Positions 1 through 7,580 of a stretch of 64,000 nucleotides of DNA are shown in pieces; position 1 is the first letter of the stretch; every line of letters begins with the position of its first letter. Source of the DNA: Streptomyces rimosus (GTDB taxonomy: Bacteria > Actinomycetota > Actinomycetes > Streptomycetales > Streptomycetaceae); assembly GCF_008704655.1 (NCBI RefSeq), contig NZ_CP023688.1, forward strand, positions 8,931,001 to 8,995,000, read 5' to 3'. The notes under the pieces are model-generated. The model was not told the origin of the DNA and searched no databases. It saw only the letters and a program-made list of their open reading frames with translations. The position numbers and the translations under genes were made by a program.

Positions 1-586
<586 letters not shown>

Positions 587-1137
587 GACAAGTCTCCTGG
601 GTCATCGGCTCGTTCGATCGTGGGCTCGTTGAGCGAGATGTGCCTGGGGGAGGGGTGGGGGGTGTGAAGGGATCGCGATCTACCGGTCCGCCGGTTCGCT
701 CGGGTTCAAGGAACGAAGGCTTGTACGGAAGAGAGCGCTCTCTTGCGTGGGGATAGTGGCGCCAGTCGGAACGGGGCGTCAAGGGAGAGTGCACGATTGG
801 GGTGAGGGTATGCCGGGTTGGCGCTGGTACGTCGGCATTCGGGGCTTGGCTGTGGCGGGTTGCGTGTTGAGGGTTTCGCGGTGGGGCCCCGGCAAGCGTT
901 CAGAAGGTGATGACAGGCGGCCGACGAGTTGTCGTGGCTCGGTACGCCCGTGCCCGTGCCCGTATGCCCGTACGCGCTCGCGGGGCTTCTCGACCTGCCG
1001 CAGTACGGTCCGGGCCATGCCGGACGCCTCCGCCGGCGCAGCGCCGTCTCGACGGTGGGCCATCCGTTGAGGCCCGGGGCACCGGCGCCCGCACCGCGGT
1101 GCCGCGTGCGGGGCTCCCGCCTGCTGAGACAGCCCGC
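587..1137. other. Intergenic region
   Basis: This 0.55-kb stretch separates two minus-strand genes. It contains the LacI-type palindrome at 729-744. From about 760 to 1137 it is GC-rich with overlapping short open frames on both strands, none with family resemblance or a convincing ribosome site. No RNA gene was recognised. Confidence 0.5.
729..744. promoter_or_regulatory. LacI-family operator palindrome
   Basis: AAGAGAGCGCTCTCTT is a perfect 16-bp palindrome with the central GAGCGCTC core typical of LacI-family operators in Streptomyces (CebR-type sites are TGGGAGCGCTCCCA). It sits 143 bp upstream of the exported protein starting at 586 and is the only such site seen in this intergenic stretch. 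The regulator gene is not in the window. Confidence 0.6.
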
Positions 1138-1171
1138 GGGCCCCGGGCGGAAGTCGTTCCGCCCGGGGCCC
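1138..1171 (-). terminator. Strong hairpin terminator
   Basis: A perfect 15-bp inverted repeat (GGGCCCCGGGCGGAA / TTCCGCCCGGGGCCC) closes a GTCG tetraloop, with a further C-G pair outside. It lies 16 bp beyond the stop codon of the aminotransferase gene ending at 1188, so it should end transcription of the four-gene minus-strand run. No U-tract is present, as is common in Streptomyces. Confidence 0.8.
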
Positions 1172-1187
1172 GTACCGCGTCCGGGTG

Positions 1188-2288
1188 TCAGCCCTTCGAC
1201 GCCACCGCTGCCAGCCGCTCGACGCCGGCCGCGAACTCGTCCGGCTCGAAGGACTGGAACGGCAGGCGCAGGAAGACCTTGCCCTCCGGCGGCGCCGCGT
1301 CGGCCGGGTAGAAGCCCGAGCCCCGGGTCAGCTTCAGGCCGTCGGCCGTGGCGGCCTTGAGGAACGTGCTCTCGTCCGTGGCGACGGGCAGGTGCACGCT
1401 CACGTAGTAGCCGCCGTGCGGTACGGCGAGCAGCGCGTCCTCGCCCAACTGCTCGCGTACGGCCTTGACCGCGCCGTCGTGCCGCGGGCCGAGCAGCTCG
1501 CGGACCCGCGCCACGTTCTCCTGGGCCAGGCCCGCGCGGAGCGCCTGCGCGGCGACCGCCTGGAGCAGCGGGGCGGGCGAGAGGTAGGTGCCCTCCGCGA
1601 GCGCGGCCAGGGCGCCGAGCGTGGCGGCCTCGCCGATGACGTACCCGACGCGCAGCCCCGGGCTGAGGATCTTGCTCAGCGAGCCCATGGTGAGCACCCG
1701 CCCGGCGGGCGCCAGCTCGAAGAAACCGGCGGGCGCCGTACCGTCGTACCGCAGCTCCCGGTAGGGGATGTCCTCCAGGATGAGGAAGTCGTGGGTCTCG
1801 GCGAGCTGGACGAGGCGGCGGCGCTTGGCCTCGCTCATGGTGACGCCGCTCGGGTTCTGGAAGTCCGGGATGACGTAGACGAACGCCGGTACCCGGGTCG
1901 CCAGCCGCGCTTCGAGCGCGTCCAGGTCGAGGCCGTCGTGCTGGAGCGTGACGCCGGAGACCCGCCCGCCGTGCCGCTCGAAGATCTGCACCGCGCGGTC
2001 GTAGGTGGGCGCCTCCACGTAGACAATCTTGCGGTCGCCCGCGAGGAGGTGCGCGGCCAGCAGGTCGAGCGCCTGGAGGGAACCGTTCGTGACGAATATC
2101 TGGTCGGCGCCGACCGAGTGGAACGCCGCGAGCTGCTCCCGCAGCGCCGCGTCACCGGTGTGGTTGCCGATCGGCGCGTACTGGAACACCCGGTCCTCGT
2201 GCTCCCGCAGGACGGCCGCGGTGTGCTCGGCGATCTGCCGCGAGGGGATCGCTTCCTGCGGGGGGATGCCGCGCGAGAAGTGGAACAT
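1188..2288 (-). CDS. PLP-dependent aminotransferase (fold type I)
   Basis: This is a 366-residue class I/II aminotransferase of the kind related to the C-terminal domain of MocR regulators, without a DNA-binding domain. Visible landmarks are YAPIGNHTGDAALRE, FVTNGSLQALDLLA, VIPDFQNPSGVTMS, and the PLP-lysine region TMGSLSKILSPGLRVGY. The ATG at 2288 has GGAG seven bases upstream; the open frame continues further upstream but without a better start. It lies 134 bp after an alpha-hydroxy-acid oxidase on the same strand. A 2-oxo acid made by that oxidase could be its substrate, an arrangement seen with HmO/HpgT in hydroxyphenylglycine biosynthesis. The real substrate is unknown. The run ends in a strong terminator just downstream. 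Confidence 0.85.
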   Translation of the reverse strand: MFHFSRGIPPQEAIPSRQIAEHTAAVLREHEDRVFQYAPIGNHTGDAALREQLAAFHSVGADQIFVTNGSLQALDLLAAHLLAGDRKIVYVEAPTYDRAVQIFERHGGRVSGVTLQHDGLDLDALEARLATRVPAFVYVIPDFQNPSGVTMSEAKRRRLVQLAETHDFLILEDIPYRELRYDGTAPAGFFELAPAGRVLTMGSLSKILSPGLRVGYVIGEAATLGALAALAEGTYLSPAPLLQAVAAQALRAGLAQENVARVRELLGPRHDGAVKAVREQLGEDALLAVPHGGYYVSVHLPVATDESTFLKAATADGLKLTRGSGFYPADAAPPEGKVFLRLPFQSFEPDEFAAGVERLAAVASKG

Positions 2289-2422
2289 GGTGGGTCTCCG
2301 TTCTCGGAAAGTCGTCATATTGGTAAGGGGGTGAGAAAGGGGCGGGGCGCTTACGGGGCGCGGGCCGAGGTACGGGGCGGGCGCGGATACGGGCACGGGC
2401 GCGGCCCGCGGAGCGGTGCCTC

Positions 2423-3514
2423 TCAGGCCGCCCCGGCACCCGCCTTGGCCACGAAGTCCGGCCCCAGCTCGCCCACGTCCGCGGCGCCCAGCTGCCGGAG
2501 CGTGTCCTCGATCTCCCGGCGCAGGAGCCGCAGCACCGCCTCGACCCCTTCGCGCCCGGCCAGCGACAGGCCCCACAGGTACGGCCGGCCGAGGCAGACC
2601 GCGTCGGCGCCGAGGGCGAGGGCCTTGACGACGTGGACGCCGGAGCGGATACCGCCGTCGACCAGCACGGTGCACCGGCCGGCGACCGCGGCCGCCACCT
2701 CGCTCAGGGCGATCACGCTGGGCACCGCCCCGTCGAGCTGCCGCCCGCCGTGGTTGGAGACGATGACGCCGTCCGCGCCGCTGTCCAGGCAGCGGCGCGC
2801 GTCCTCGGCCCGCAGCACGCCCTTCACCAGGAGGGGCAGCCGGGTGCGTCCGCGGATCCACAGCAGGTCCGCCCAGCTGAGCGCCAGCCGGTCGATACGG
2901 GCCCCGGCCGGCACCTCGCCCTCCAGGATGCCGAGCGCGCGCAGCGTGCCGAAGTCCACATGGCCCGGGGTGGCGAACCCGGCGCGCTGGGCGTGCACCC
3001 GCAGCGCGGCATGACTGGCGTCGACCGTGACCACCAGGGCCGACGCACCGGCGGACTCGGCCATGTCGAGCGTCGCGGCGATGTCGTCCCGCGACCGGTA
3101 GGCGTAGAGCTGGAACCAGCAGGCCGCGCCGGACGACTTGGCGATCTCCGGGAAGGGGACGTGGCTGTCGGTGCTGACGATGGGCACCACCCCGGCCGCC
3201 TCGGCGGCGAGGGACGTGGCGATCTCCGCGTCCTCGTGCAGCAGCCGCTGCGGGCTCGTCGGGGCGAGCAGGACGGGCATCGCCATGCGGTGCCCGAGGA
3301 CGCTTACTTCGGTGCGGGGCTCGGTCGTCGTGCTGGCGAGCACCCGCGGGCGGAGCCAGATGTCGTCGAACGCCGCGATGTTGGCGCGCACGGTGCGGTC
3401 GGTGCCGGCGCCGCCGGCCACGTACGCCCGGCAGCCCTGGTCGAGCACCTGATCACTGGCGGCTTCGAAATCCGGCAGGGTCAGCAGTTCATCGAGATTC
3501 CGTACGGTGTCCAA
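2423..3514 (-). CDS. FMN-dependent alpha-hydroxy-acid oxidase
   Basis: A 363-residue member of the glycolate oxidase/lactate oxidase/hydroxymandelate oxidase family, which oxidises 2-hydroxy acids to 2-oxo acids with FMN. Family features are VLLAPTSPQRLLH, WFQLYAYRSRDD, VKGVLRAEDA, the catalytic-histidine block SNHGGRQLDGAVPS, and the phosphate-binding DGGIRSG...KALALGADAVCLGRPYL. The best start is a TTG at 3514 preceded by GGAGG with a six-base spacer; a GTG eight codons upstream has no ribosome site. The TauE-type permease lies upstream and an aminotransferase downstream, so the two enzymes could together turn a hydroxy acid into an amino acid. It may be a hydroxymandelate-oxidase relative, but no HmaS-type gene is nearby. 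Confidence 0.88.
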   Translation of the reverse strand: MDTVRNLDELLTLPDFEAASDQVLDQGCRAYVAGGAGTDRTVRANIAAFDDIWLRPRVLASTTTEPRTEVSVLGHRMAMPVLLAPTSPQRLLHEDAEIATSLAAEAAGVVPIVSTDSHVPFPEIAKSSGAACWFQLYAYRSRDDIAATLDMAESAGASALVVTVDASHAALRVHAQRAGFATPGHVDFGTLRALGILEGEVPAGARIDRLALSWADLLWIRGRTRLPLLVKGVLRAEDARRCLDSGADGVIVSNHGGRQLDGAVPSVIALSEVAAAVAGRCTVLVDGGIRSGVHVVKALALGADAVCLGRPYLWGLSLAGREGVEAVLRLLRREIEDTLRQLGAADVGELGPDFVAKAGAGAA

Positions 3515-3674
3515 GGCTGGCCTCCGGTCTCTCGTCACGTGTGTGGCGGATGAATTCTCTTGTCGTTCCCATCAAGTGCTGGACGTGCTGAATTGCTGGC
3601 GGTGCGTTATTACTGGTGGTGCTGGATTATGGGCGGCGCGGGATTTCCGGACGTGCCCCGAAATTGTGGCGTCG

Positions 3675-4442
3675 TCACGCAAACTGATCGAACGCCATCT
3701 TCGTCACCATGCCGATCACCACGAGCACCAGCACGGTACGGACGAATCCGGATCCCTTTTTCAGGGCCATGCGCGAACCGATCATCGCGCCGGTCACATT
3801 GCCCACGGCCATGCCGAGCCCCAGCGTCCACAGGACGTTTCCCTGGACCGCGAAGACGACCAGGGCGCCGAGGTTGGACGAGGCGTTGATGACTTTCGAC
3901 ATCGCCGCGCTCTCCAGGAACTGCGTCGCCAGGAGCGTGGTGAAGGAAATGATCAGGAAGGTGCCCACTCCGGGTCCGAACAGCCCGTCGTAGAAACCGA
4001 CCACGCAGCCGCCGAGAAGTACGGCGATCACGCGCCGCCGCCGGGTCACCTCGCGCGCCAGCGGCTGGGTGCCGAAGTTCGGCCGCAGGGCCACGAACAG
4101 GGCGACCGAGATCAGCAGGACCATGATGACCGGCCGGAAGTACGCCGTGGGGACGGTGGCGGCGGACAAGGCGCCGAGCGCCCCGGCCGGCACCGCGCAG
4201 GCGGCGGCCGGTACGAGGATCTTGCGGTCCAGTACCGTCCGCCGTGCGTACATCGCGGCGGCGGTCGCCGTCCCGGTGATCGCGGCGATCTTGTTGGTGC
4301 CCAGCGCGGTCGCCGGGGGCAGGTGGGGGAAGCTGAGCAGCAGAACGGGGATGAGCAGCACCCCGCCCCCGCCGACCACGGCGTCCACCCACCCGGCGGC
4401 CACGGCGGCGGTGAGCAGCCCTATGACGTCGAAGAAATCCAC
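3675..4442 (-). CDS. TauE/SafE-family membrane permease
   Basis: About 255 residues with seven to eight hydrophobic segments and the family's duplicated glycine-rich pattern (AAGWVDAVVGGGGVLLIPVLLL near the N-terminus, GFYDGLFGPGVGTFLI in the middle). TauE/SafE proteins move sulfite, sulfonates or small organic anions across the membrane. A GTG at 4442 with GAGG upstream is the likelier start; a TTG at 4463 would add seven residues. It sits between the hydroxylase and the hydroxy-acid oxidase on the same strand, so it may carry the substrate or product of this pathway. The substrate cannot be told from sequence. Confidence 0.85.
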   Translation of the reverse strand: MDFFDVIGLLTAAVAAGWVDAVVGGGGVLLIPVLLLSFPHLPPATALGTNKIAAITGTATAAAMYARRTVLDRKILVPAAACAVPAGALGALSAATVPTAYFRPVIMVLLISVALFVALRPNFGTQPLAREVTRRRRVIAVLLGGCVVGFYDGLFGPGVGTFLIISFTTLLATQFLESAAMSKVINASSNLGALVVFAVQGNVLWTLGLGMAVGNVTGAMIGSRMALKKGSGFVRTVLVLVVIGMVTKMAFDQFA

Positions 4443-4582
4443 GGTGTTCCGGTCCTCAGTCAAAGAAGGCGCGCAGTCCGGGCGGCTGCGCGGGCAGGGC
4501 GGATGCGAAGCGGCCGGCCGCGCAGTGGGGGAGCGGCCGCGCTCGGCGGGGTGCCGCGATCACGCGGGGAGGCGGGCGTGCC

Positions 4583-5572
4583 TCAGAGGACGCCCTGGAT
4601 CTCCTCCATCGTCGGGATGACGCGCTGACGGGTCATCATGTGCTGCGTCCAGCCGAGGATGGAGCGTACGGAGTAGAACCGGCGCAGCCAGCGGTCCTGG
4701 CCGTCGTAGCGCGGGACGAACGGGCTGCGGCCGTGCGCCGCGACGTGGTTGTCGACCACGACGAGGTCGCCGGGCTCCAGTACGACGTTGTGGCAGACCG
4801 CCTCCAGCGCCTCGGCCAGCGCCTTGAGCGCCACCGTCGCCTCGGGGTCGGCGGCGTGCGTGGTGTGCGAGTTGAAGCGCATGAACGGCCGGTCCTCCGG
4901 ACCGAAGATCGCCGGGTGCGGGCCGGAGCGGGGCACCGGGCCGGTCCGGCCCCGGGTGAAGGAGGTCGGGTAGGAGCTGTAGAACTGCGGGGTGCGCAGG
5001 ACCGCCACCTGCTCGGGCGTCAGGTGCCGAACCGCCTCGCGCACCGAGGCGACGCGGGTGGCCGCCACCCGATCGTGGTCCTGGCGCAGGCACAGCAGGC
5101 CGAGATAGTCGGGGCGCAGCGGGTGGTGGACGTTTTCCGTGTGGAAGTCGAAGGCCACCGATCCGCTGTTCTCGATCCGCTTCTCCTCGCCGGGCACCGC
5201 GTGCACGTCGTGGATGAGGTCGCCGTCCTTCTCGTCCTGGTAACCGACGAGCGAGCCGAGCAGGTCCGCCACCAGTGTGAGGGTGCCGTCGGTGGGGTGG
5301 CCGCGCAGGGCGCCCGAGTGGTGGACGGTGGGGGTGGGGGGAAGGTCCCCGAGGGTCACGCCGCGCAGCAGGAAGAATCCGGAGTCGCCGCTGCCCTCGG
5401 CGAATTCCAGCAGTGCGGTGCGGACGGCTTTCGGCAGATCGAGAAGGAGGCCGGAAAGCGCCAGCGGAGATGCTTCGGAAGCGCCGGCGGCGAGCCGGGA
5501 GAGTTGCCAGAGCTTCTGAGTTTCGGCCTCGGACAGGCTGAGGGACTGCTGTGCGGCGAGTGCGGGGGTCAC
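4583..5572 (-). CDS. Fe(II)/2-oxoglutarate oxygenase, clavaminate synthase/VioC-like
   Basis: A 329-residue enzyme of the clavaminate synthase/TauD superfamily, whose AsnO/VioC branch hydroxylates free amino acids such as Asn or Arg at C3. The iron-binding triad is visible: His144 and Glu146 in VAFDFHTENVHH and the distal His280 in DNHVAAHGRSPF, followed by the Arg that holds 2-oxoglutarate. MRFNSHTTHA and RRFYSVRSILGW also fit the family. The GTG at 5572 has AAGGAG upstream. It is first in a four-gene minus-strand run (permease, hydroxy-acid oxidase, aminotransferase) and a promoter can be seen about 165 bp upstream. The likely role is beta- or gamma-hydroxylation of an amino acid for a natural product; the substrate is not predictable here. 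Confidence 0.85.
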   Translation of the reverse strand: MTPALAAQQSLSLSEAETQKLWQLSRLAAGASEASPLALSGLLLDLPKAVRTALLEFAEGSGDSGFFLLRGVTLGDLPPTPTVHHSGALRGHPTDGTLTLVADLLGSLVGYQDEKDGDLIHDVHAVPGEEKRIENSGSVAFDFHTENVHHPLRPDYLGLLCLRQDHDRVAATRVASVREAVRHLTPEQVAVLRTPQFYSSYPTSFTRGRTGPVPRSGPHPAIFGPEDRPFMRFNSHTTHAADPEATVALKALAEALEAVCHNVVLEPGDLVVVDNHVAAHGRSPFVPRYDGQDRWLRRFYSVRSILGWTQHMMTRQRVIPTMEEIQGVL

Positions 5573-5740
5573 CGTTGCTCCTTCTTCTTGAATGCTGCGT
5601 TCGAGTCGCGTTGTTCAGGCCGTTCAGGGACGGGAAACCGGCCGGCAAACTTCAGAAAAAGTGCGCACGTGCAAATGGTGAACGGTGCATGACCGCTCAC
5701 TGACAGCTGAAATGAGGTAGTGGTCCGGTATTTGCGCGTC

Positions 5741-5770
5741 ACAGTAAAGAGTTCATTTATGGAGTGTCAA
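5741..5770 (-). promoter_or_regulatory. Sigma-70-type promoter for the hydroxylase operon
   Basis: On the minus strand TTGACA (5770-5765) is followed after 18 bp by TACTGT (5746-5741), a near-consensus vegetative promoter set in a locally AT-rich stretch. It would give a leader of roughly 160 nt before the GTG at 5572. No leader peptide or riboswitch was recognised in that leader. Confidence 0.55.
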
Positions 5771-6154
5771 CGAATGGTTTTGGTCAGCACGAGACCCCCG
5801 GTGAGCCGGCTTCGGTCAATACCTCTTGTCCTCTTGTGACCTGAATTGGAAGGCATGCCGACTTTGTCCGCCGCAGAGGTTGTGGAGGACCTGTGGTGTT
5901 TCTGTGACGCCCGCGAGAGCTGGGGCTTGAGCGTCCGGAGGGGGTGGTTTGGGGGTCTGTCTCACCCACTGGACAGCACCGGTGCGGCCGCGTCTCGACC
6001 GCCGCTTCACGCCACCGCGAGCACGTCGCTTTTGGCCATAACGCGAAGAACCGGCCAATCAGGATGGCCGGAATTGCGGCTCTCGTTGTCCGAGACGGTG
6101 GTGATCACGATGGAGCGCAGGAATGTGCGCGGCTATGAACCGCCGGAGTCGGGG
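5771..6154. other. Intergenic region
   Basis: About 0.4 kb between the hydroxylase promoter and a minus-strand acetyltransferase. The short frames on either strand (for example 5816-6058 minus, rich in Arg and Pro) show no family resemblance. No repeat ends, tRNA or clear hairpin was found. Confidence 0.4.
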
Positions 6155-6844
6155 TCAGGGCTGGTAGACGTACTCCGCCAGCGTCGTGTGCTTCTTCCAG
6201 CCCAGCGTCTCGTACAGCGCGCGCCCGGCGTCGGTCGCGCCGAGGACGCCGAGGGCGGCGCCCTGCTCCAGGGCGCGGTCGGCGAGCGTACGCATCACGA
6301 AGGAGCCCAGGCCGCGCCGCCGGTGGGCCTCCTCGGTCACCACCTTGTCCACGACCACGGCTTCCCCGACGGCCGCCATCTGCCCCTTGGCCGCCTGCTC
6401 GCCCGCCGCGTCCAGTATTCGCACATGGGTGACGGCTCCCACGGTCTCCACGGCCGTCGTGTACCCCTGGGGCGCGACCGGGTGCGTGGCCATCAGGTCA
6501 ACGGCCATCAGATGCCCGTCCTCCTCCCGCACCCACCCCTGAGGCAGCCAGGAGCCGATCGCCGCCGACCCCGCGGGCATCTTCATCCAGGTCCGCGGCG
6601 CCGACACCGAGGCGGCGGCGCTGCGGACCCACGCTTCCTCGGTCCGGGGCAGGACATGGCGTCCCACTTCGCCGGGGCTGTCGGTCACCTCGATGAAGAG
6701 CCCCCACGGCTTGGCGACCGGCGGGTGCGTCCGCCGGGACACGGCCCAGCCCGCCACCCAGGTCCTGACCAGGTCCGCAACCATCGAGCCCCCCGAAGCC
6801 GTGGCCGCGGCAACGGCCAGGTAATAGTCAGTAGTTAATGGCAC
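6155..6844 (-). CDS. GNAT-family N-acetyltransferase
   Basis: About 229 residues. The C-terminal part has the GNAT acetyl-CoA signature: VVVDKVVTEEAHRRRGLGSFVMRTL contains the Q/RxxGxG/A pyrophosphate loop (RRRGLG), followed by GALGVLGATDAGRALYETLGWKKH, the usual end of the fold. The N-terminal half is less conserved and contains AWVRSAAASVSAPRTWMKMP. The longest reading starts at GTG 6844; ATG 6784 after a GGGGGG stretch is an alternative. Its substrate is unknown. It is divergent from the aegerolysin-like gene at 7017 and shares that upstream region with the palindrome at 6878-6895. Confidence 0.8.
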   Translation of the reverse strand: MPLTTDYYLAVAAATASGGSMVADLVRTWVAGWAVSRRTHPPVAKPWGLFIEVTDSPGEVGRHVLPRTEEAWVRSAAASVSAPRTWMKMPAGSAAIGSWLPQGWVREEDGHLMAVDLMATHPVAPQGYTTAVETVGAVTHVRILDAAGEQAAKGQMAAVGEAVVVDKVVTEEAHRRRGLGSFVMRTLADRALEQGAALGVLGATDAGRALYETLGWKKHTTLAEYVYQP

Positions 6845-6877
6845 ACGTTACATCACCGTGGAACGCGGCCCGGCGCG

Positions 6878-6895
6878 CTAACGCCCGGGCGTTAG
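6878..6895. promoter_or_regulatory. CTAACG/CGTTAG palindrome upstream of aegerolysin-like gene
   Basis: CTAACGCCCGGGCGTTAG is a perfect 18-bp palindrome between the divergent GNAT and aegerolysin-like genes. A second imperfect copy, CCGTTAGGCGCCTACGG, lies at 6912-6928. The same CTAACG...CGTTAGGC elements recur at 10445-10450 and 10489-10494 upstream of the two-domain aegerolysin gene, so they may bind a shared regulator, possibly the SARP encoded between the two genes. Confidence 0.5.
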
Positions 6896-7016
6896 GTCCG
6901 CCCCACCAAGACCGTTAGGCGCCTACGGCAGCGTTTGCTTCGGCCGTCCGGAGCAGGACGGCCGGACAGACTGGGAGCGGAGCGCGGACGCGTCCGCGGC
7001 GGAGAGGGAGACGGAC

Positions 7017-7517
7017 ATGTACGGGAACGCGAAGAAGCGTGCGGGCGGGCGGCTCACGCGGCGGGTGGCGACGGTGGGCGCCGCCGCGCTGCTGGCCGGT
7101 GTGACGGTCGGGACCGGTGTCGCGGCGGCCCAGCCGGCGGCGCAGTCGGCGGTGCAGTCGTCCGCGTCGGCGGCCCAGGCCCAGCGCAGTACGCATGTGA
7201 CGCTGAACAACCAGACCGGCGTGAGTATGACGCGCAAGTGGGCCAGTCTGACGCACGGCGAGTGGCAGGCGAACTCCTACCCGGCCGAGGTGATCGGCGC
7301 GTGGTCCTCGGCGGCCTGGCAGTCGCAGTCGGACGGCTTCGCGACGGGCACCGAGGGGGAGGCTGTCTATGTGACGAGCTTCGGAGAGGTCTACGTGAAG
7401 TGGAACAACCCGTACGTCGGCAGCAACTCGTACACCTGCACCGCTTCCGGGGGCCACTCGTGTGAGCGGTCGGGCGGCTCCGGCAACAACGCCTCGGTGA
7501 CCTTCACGGTGCGGTGA
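7017..7517 (+). CDS. Secreted aegerolysin/ET79-like protein, single domain
   Basis: 166 residues. An arginine-containing n-region and hydrophobic core (RRVATVGAAALLAGVTVGTG) ending near AAAQPA form a signal peptide. The mature part is one aegerolysin-type beta-sandwich: RSTHVTLNNQTGVSMTR, then WQSQSDGFATGTEGEAVY, KWNNPYVGSNSYTC and SGNNASVTFTVR. The family includes fungal aegerolysins and Bacillus ET79-like crystal proteins, many of which bind membrane lipids and some of which form pores with a partner. The ATG has AGGGAG six bases upstream. The mature chain has two Cys that could form a disulfide. A paralogue with two such domains is at 10641, and a large SARP regulator lies between them. 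Confidence 0.8.
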   Translation: MYGNAKKRAGGRLTRRVATVGAAALLAGVTVGTGVAAAQPAAQSAVQSSASAAQAQRSTHVTLNNQTGVSMTRKWASLTHGEWQANSYPAEVIGAWSSAAWQSQSDGFATGTEGEAVYVTSFGEVYVKWNNPYVGSNSYTCTASGGHSCERSGGSGNNASVTFTVR

Positions 7518-7544
7518 GGCCGAGGCGGCGCGGCACGCCGTACC

Positions 7545-7580
7545 GCGCCCTCGCGGGCCCCCCTCAGCCCGCGAGGGCGC
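7545..7580. terminator. Bidirectional terminator hairpin
   Basis: A 14-bp perfect stem (GCGCCCTCGCGGGC / GCCCGCGAGGGCGC) with an 8-nt loop separates the convergent aegerolysin-like gene and the SARP regulator. The right arm lies inside the last codons of the regulator, whose stop codon is in the loop. Confidence 0.7.

Noticed and set aside
2289..2861. Upstream extension of the aminotransferase reading frame to 557 residues
   Set aside because: The extra part lies opposite the oxidase gene, is low-complexity Arg/Pro, and the ATG at 2288 has a good ribosome site.
1185..3014. 609-residue plus-strand frame opposite the aminotransferase and oxidase
   Set aside because: It is a GC-skew shadow with no family resemblance, opposite two clear genes.
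5816..6058. 80-residue minus-strand frame considered as a transposase remnant
   Set aside because: No DDE motif, inverted repeats or target duplication could be seen.
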